From Clostridia bacterium (GTDB lineage: Bacteria; Bacillota; Clostridia; HGM11514): a DNA stretch of 7,215 nucleotides. Shown one piece after another: positions 5,798 through 7,215 of this stretch. The position numbers and the translations under genes were made by a program. The notes under the pieces were generated by a model. That model did not search any database. It was not told the DNA's origin and saw only the letters and a list, made by a program, of their open reading frames with translations. The DNA is taken from NCBI GenBank assembly GCA_900757255.1, contig CAAENE010000126.1, positions 1 to 7,215 on the forward strand, given 5' to 3'. The first letter of the stretch is position 1. Every line of letters starts with the position of its first letter.

Positions 5798-6661
5798 TTA
5801 ATATATTTTTTTCTCTATAAAGTCCTGCAATGTAGCAAATTGATATCCCTGCCCTTTCAGGTATTCGATGATGGGGCCCAAAGCCTCCACTGTTGTCTTT
5901 TTGGCGGCCGCGTCATGCATTAAAATAACCAGCTTTTCCTTTCCCTGTGCTGTCTCTATCAGTCGGTTCTTTAAATATCCTGCATCATAGCTACCCATGG
6001 AATCGTCAGTTAAGCAGTTCCAGTCAAGATAGTAATATTCCCGTGCATTTAATATCTCCTTAAAGGGCGCTTTGCTTTTCTGGTAGCCGCCCCCGGGAAA
6101 CCGGTAGAATTTCATATAATCATTGCCTAAAATCTCTTTCAGCTGTGCTTCTGCCTGGTCTAAATCAGCTGTAAAGCATTCATTTGAAGCATATATCTCT
6201 TTATATTGATGGCTAAAGCCATGGTTGCCTACCACATGCCCTTCTTCTTTTTGCCGTTTCACCAGTTCCGGATGTTTTTGCACCTGACTACCCAGAGTAA
6301 AAAAAGTCGCTTTTATCCCATATTGTTTTAAAACGTCCAAAACCCCTTCTGTCACGCCTTTCGACGGACCGTCGTCAAAGGTCAGATAGGCTATTTTCTT
6401 TCCGTCCTGTTGGTAAATGCCGTTTAAACGATCCGGACTGTACGGTACAGGTGAGGGCGACGGTGAAATTTCAGGTGACGGTTCCGCCGTAACCTCCGGC
6501 TGTTCTGAAAAGGCCGGGCTTGCTTCTCCTCTGAAATGCCCAAACAGTTTCACACCGCCGAACACAAGCAATGCCGCACACAAAAGTATTCCTGCAAAGC
6601 GGAGGCGCTTAAATAATATTCTTCGTTTTCTGATCCGGCTGTAATACGTATATTTTTTCAT
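5798..6661 (-). CDS. Membrane-anchored polysaccharide deacetylase (NodB homology, CE4)
   Basis: The protein probably removes acetyl groups from N-acetylated glycans outside the membrane, most likely peptidoglycan; the substrate is inferred. A basic N-terminus (RIRKRR) precedes one membrane segment (about 22-42) without a lipobox, then a Pro/Ser/Glu-rich linker (about 50-77) and the NodB domain (about 88-285). CE4 motifs: TFDDGP (94-99; Asp96 expected base, Asp97 metal ligand), NHGFSH (146-151; His147 and His151 metal ligands), RFPGGG (187-192), DWNC (213-216) and ILMHD (246-250; His249). All expected catalytic and metal residues are present. Motif 3 is RFPGGG rather than the RPPYG form of PgdA, as in many clostridial members. 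At 287 residues it has only the NodB domain beyond the anchor. The ATG at 6661 follows AGGGGGAG (6665-6672) and a well-formed promoter. PdaA/PdaB-like sporulation roles cannot be excluded. Confidence 0.93.
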   Translation of the reverse strand: MKKYTYYSRIRKRRILFKRLRFAGILLCAALLVFGGVKLFGHFRGEASPAFSEQPEVTAEPSPEISPSPSPVPYSPDRLNGIYQQDGKKIAYLTFDDGPSKGVTEGVLDVLKQYGIKATFFTLGSQVQKHPELVKRQKEEGHVVGNHGFSHQYKEIYASNECFTADLDQAEAQLKEILGNDYMKFYRFPGGGYQKSKAPFKEILNAREYYYLDWNCLTDDSMGSYDAGYLKNRLIETAQGKEKLVILMHDAAAKKTTVEALGPIIEYLKGQGYQFATLQDFIEKKIY

Positions 6662-6698
6662 AAGCTCCCCCTCTTCTTAACGTTTTCTTTATATGATT

Positions 6699-6727
6699 AG
6701 TATATCGCAAAAAATGATATAATTCAA
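6699..6727 (-). promoter_or_regulatory. Promoter for the deacetylase gene
   Basis: On the minus strand TTGAAT (6722-6727) and TATACT (6699-6704) are separated by exactly 17 bases, close to the vegetative sigma-A consensus. Transcription would start near 6692, giving a leader of about 30 bases before the ATG. This is the best-formed promoter in the window. Confidence 0.75.
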
Positions 6728-6769
6728 CCACAATACCGTTTTTTTACCTAACGAAAATTTTTTAATCTG

Positions 6770-6798
6770 TTGCGTTTTTCTGTTCAATATGTTACACT
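6770..6798 (+). promoter_or_regulatory. Likely promoter for the CvpA-family gene
   Basis: TTGCGT (6770-6775) and TACACT (6793-6798) are spaced 17 bases apart, and TGT directly before TACACT makes an extended -10. Transcription would start near 6805 with a leader of about 48 bases. The promoter is divergent from the deacetylase promoter, with the two -35 elements 42 bases apart. TTGACG at 6813-6818 is a better -35 by itself but has no -10 at a usable distance. Confidence 0.5.
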
Positions 6799-6852
6799 AA
6801 AATCCGTATTGGTTGACGGTAAAAAAATATGCTGATTTAAGGAGGGATTTTT

Positions 6853-7215
6853 GTGGAATACCTGAATATTACCGATTTGATTATCGCCGGGATTGTCCTT
6901 GTCAGCGTAATTGTGGGTTATCAGTGCGGATTCATCAAAACGGTATTGGGTTTGTTCTCCAGTCTTTTTTCTATTATTCTCACCTATCTCCTCTATCCTG
7001 TCCTGTTAAAGACGCCTTTGTATGATTCTTTATCATTATGGGCGTTAAATGCTACGCAGTCGCTGCTCAAAAACAGCTTTTTATCCGAGCAGGCTTCACA
7101 GGTTGCTTTGAATATTATCTTTATCCTGGTACTGTTTTTTGTAATTAAATTTGTCGTTAAAATATTAATTGGTATGATTGACATCATTGCCAAAATTCCG
7201 GTCATCAAACAAATA
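6853..7215 (+). CDS. CvpA-family membrane protein (3' end missing)
   Basis: CvpA-family proteins are small integral membrane proteins named after the E. coli colicin V production protein; their biochemical role is not settled. The GTG at 6853 follows a strong GGAGGG (6841-6846) with 6 bases between. The 121 codons run open to the window end. A first hydrophobic segment (about 7-22) leads into GYQCGFIKTVLGLFSSLFS (22-40), matching the family G-x-x-x-G-F/x-K pattern and second segment. A third segment lies at about 86-104 (LNIIFILVLFFVIKFVVK), followed by an amphipathic stretch ending IAKIPVIKQI, where the family has a Leu/Ile-Pro-x-x-x-x-hydrophobic motif. About 50-100 residues with a fourth segment should follow. 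It is divergent from the deacetylase gene and appears to have its own promoter. Assignment rests on pattern and hydrophobicity, so other small membrane families remain possible. Confidence 0.8.
   Translation, partial: MEYLNITDLIIAGIVLVSVIVGYQCGFIKTVLGLFSSLFSIILTYLLYPVLLKTPLYDSLSLWALNATQSLLKNSFLSEQASQVALNIIFILVLFFVIKFVVKILIGMIDIIAKIPVIKQI

Noticed and set aside
6739..6827. Inverted repeat TTTTTTTACC / GGTAAAAAAA between the divergent genes
   Set aside because: The 10-bp match is mostly homopolymer and the arms are 69 bases apart, so chance is likely.
6813..7025. 70-codon plus-strand frame at the CvpA gene start
   Set aside because: It begins at a TTG without a ribosome binding site and conflicts with the better supported GTG frame that stays open to the window end.

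Overview
The window looks like a chromosomal housekeeping stretch from a Gram-positive anaerobe of the Bacillota, most likely class Clostridia. The support is the short Gram-positive type of Tex, a stand-alone MsmX/UgpC-type sugar-importer ATPase, YlmH, strong GGAGG-type ribosome binding sites, and a signal-anchored NodB-type deacetylase with a Pro/Ser linker. Family- or genus-level placement (perhaps Oscillospiraceae-like) is a guess. No phage, transposase, CRISPR, rRNA or tRNA gene was found.

Layout: (1) 1-2768, plus strand: the 3' part of a 16S rRNA pseudouridine synthase gene (rsuA type) overlaps tex by 13 bases, with the tex ribosome binding site inside the rsuA end. A hairpin follows tex. 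(2) 2769-3236: an AT-rich intergenic region with a probable promoter for the next gene. (3) 3237-4349, plus strand: a single-gene unit for a multiple-sugar ABC importer ATPase, closed by a strong intrinsic terminator. (4) 4390-4611: a convergent intergenic region filled by a dense block of GC-rich palindromes that can fold in competing ways. (5) 4612-5753, minus strand: ylmH followed 2 bases later by the fluoride channel gene crcB, very probably translationally coupled. (6) 5763-5790: a terminator-like hairpin squeezed between the deacetylase stop and the ylmH ribosome binding site. (7) 5798-6661, minus strand: a membrane-anchored polysaccharide deacetylase with its own good promoter. (8) 6853-7215, plus strand: the start of a CvpA-family membrane protein gene, divergent from the deacetylase and cut off by the window end.

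The genes do not form one pathway. Translation and RNA themes recur (RsuA modifies 16S rRNA, Tex is a nucleic-acid-binding S1 protein, YlmH is an S4 protein acting on stalled 50S subunits), beside envelope and transport functions (sugar import ATPase, fluoride export, cell-wall glycan deacetylation, CvpA). I see no clear case for a new multi-gene system. The least explained parts are the palindrome block at 4417-4564 and the arrangement of hairpin, ribosome binding site and possible CTG start in front of ylmH.
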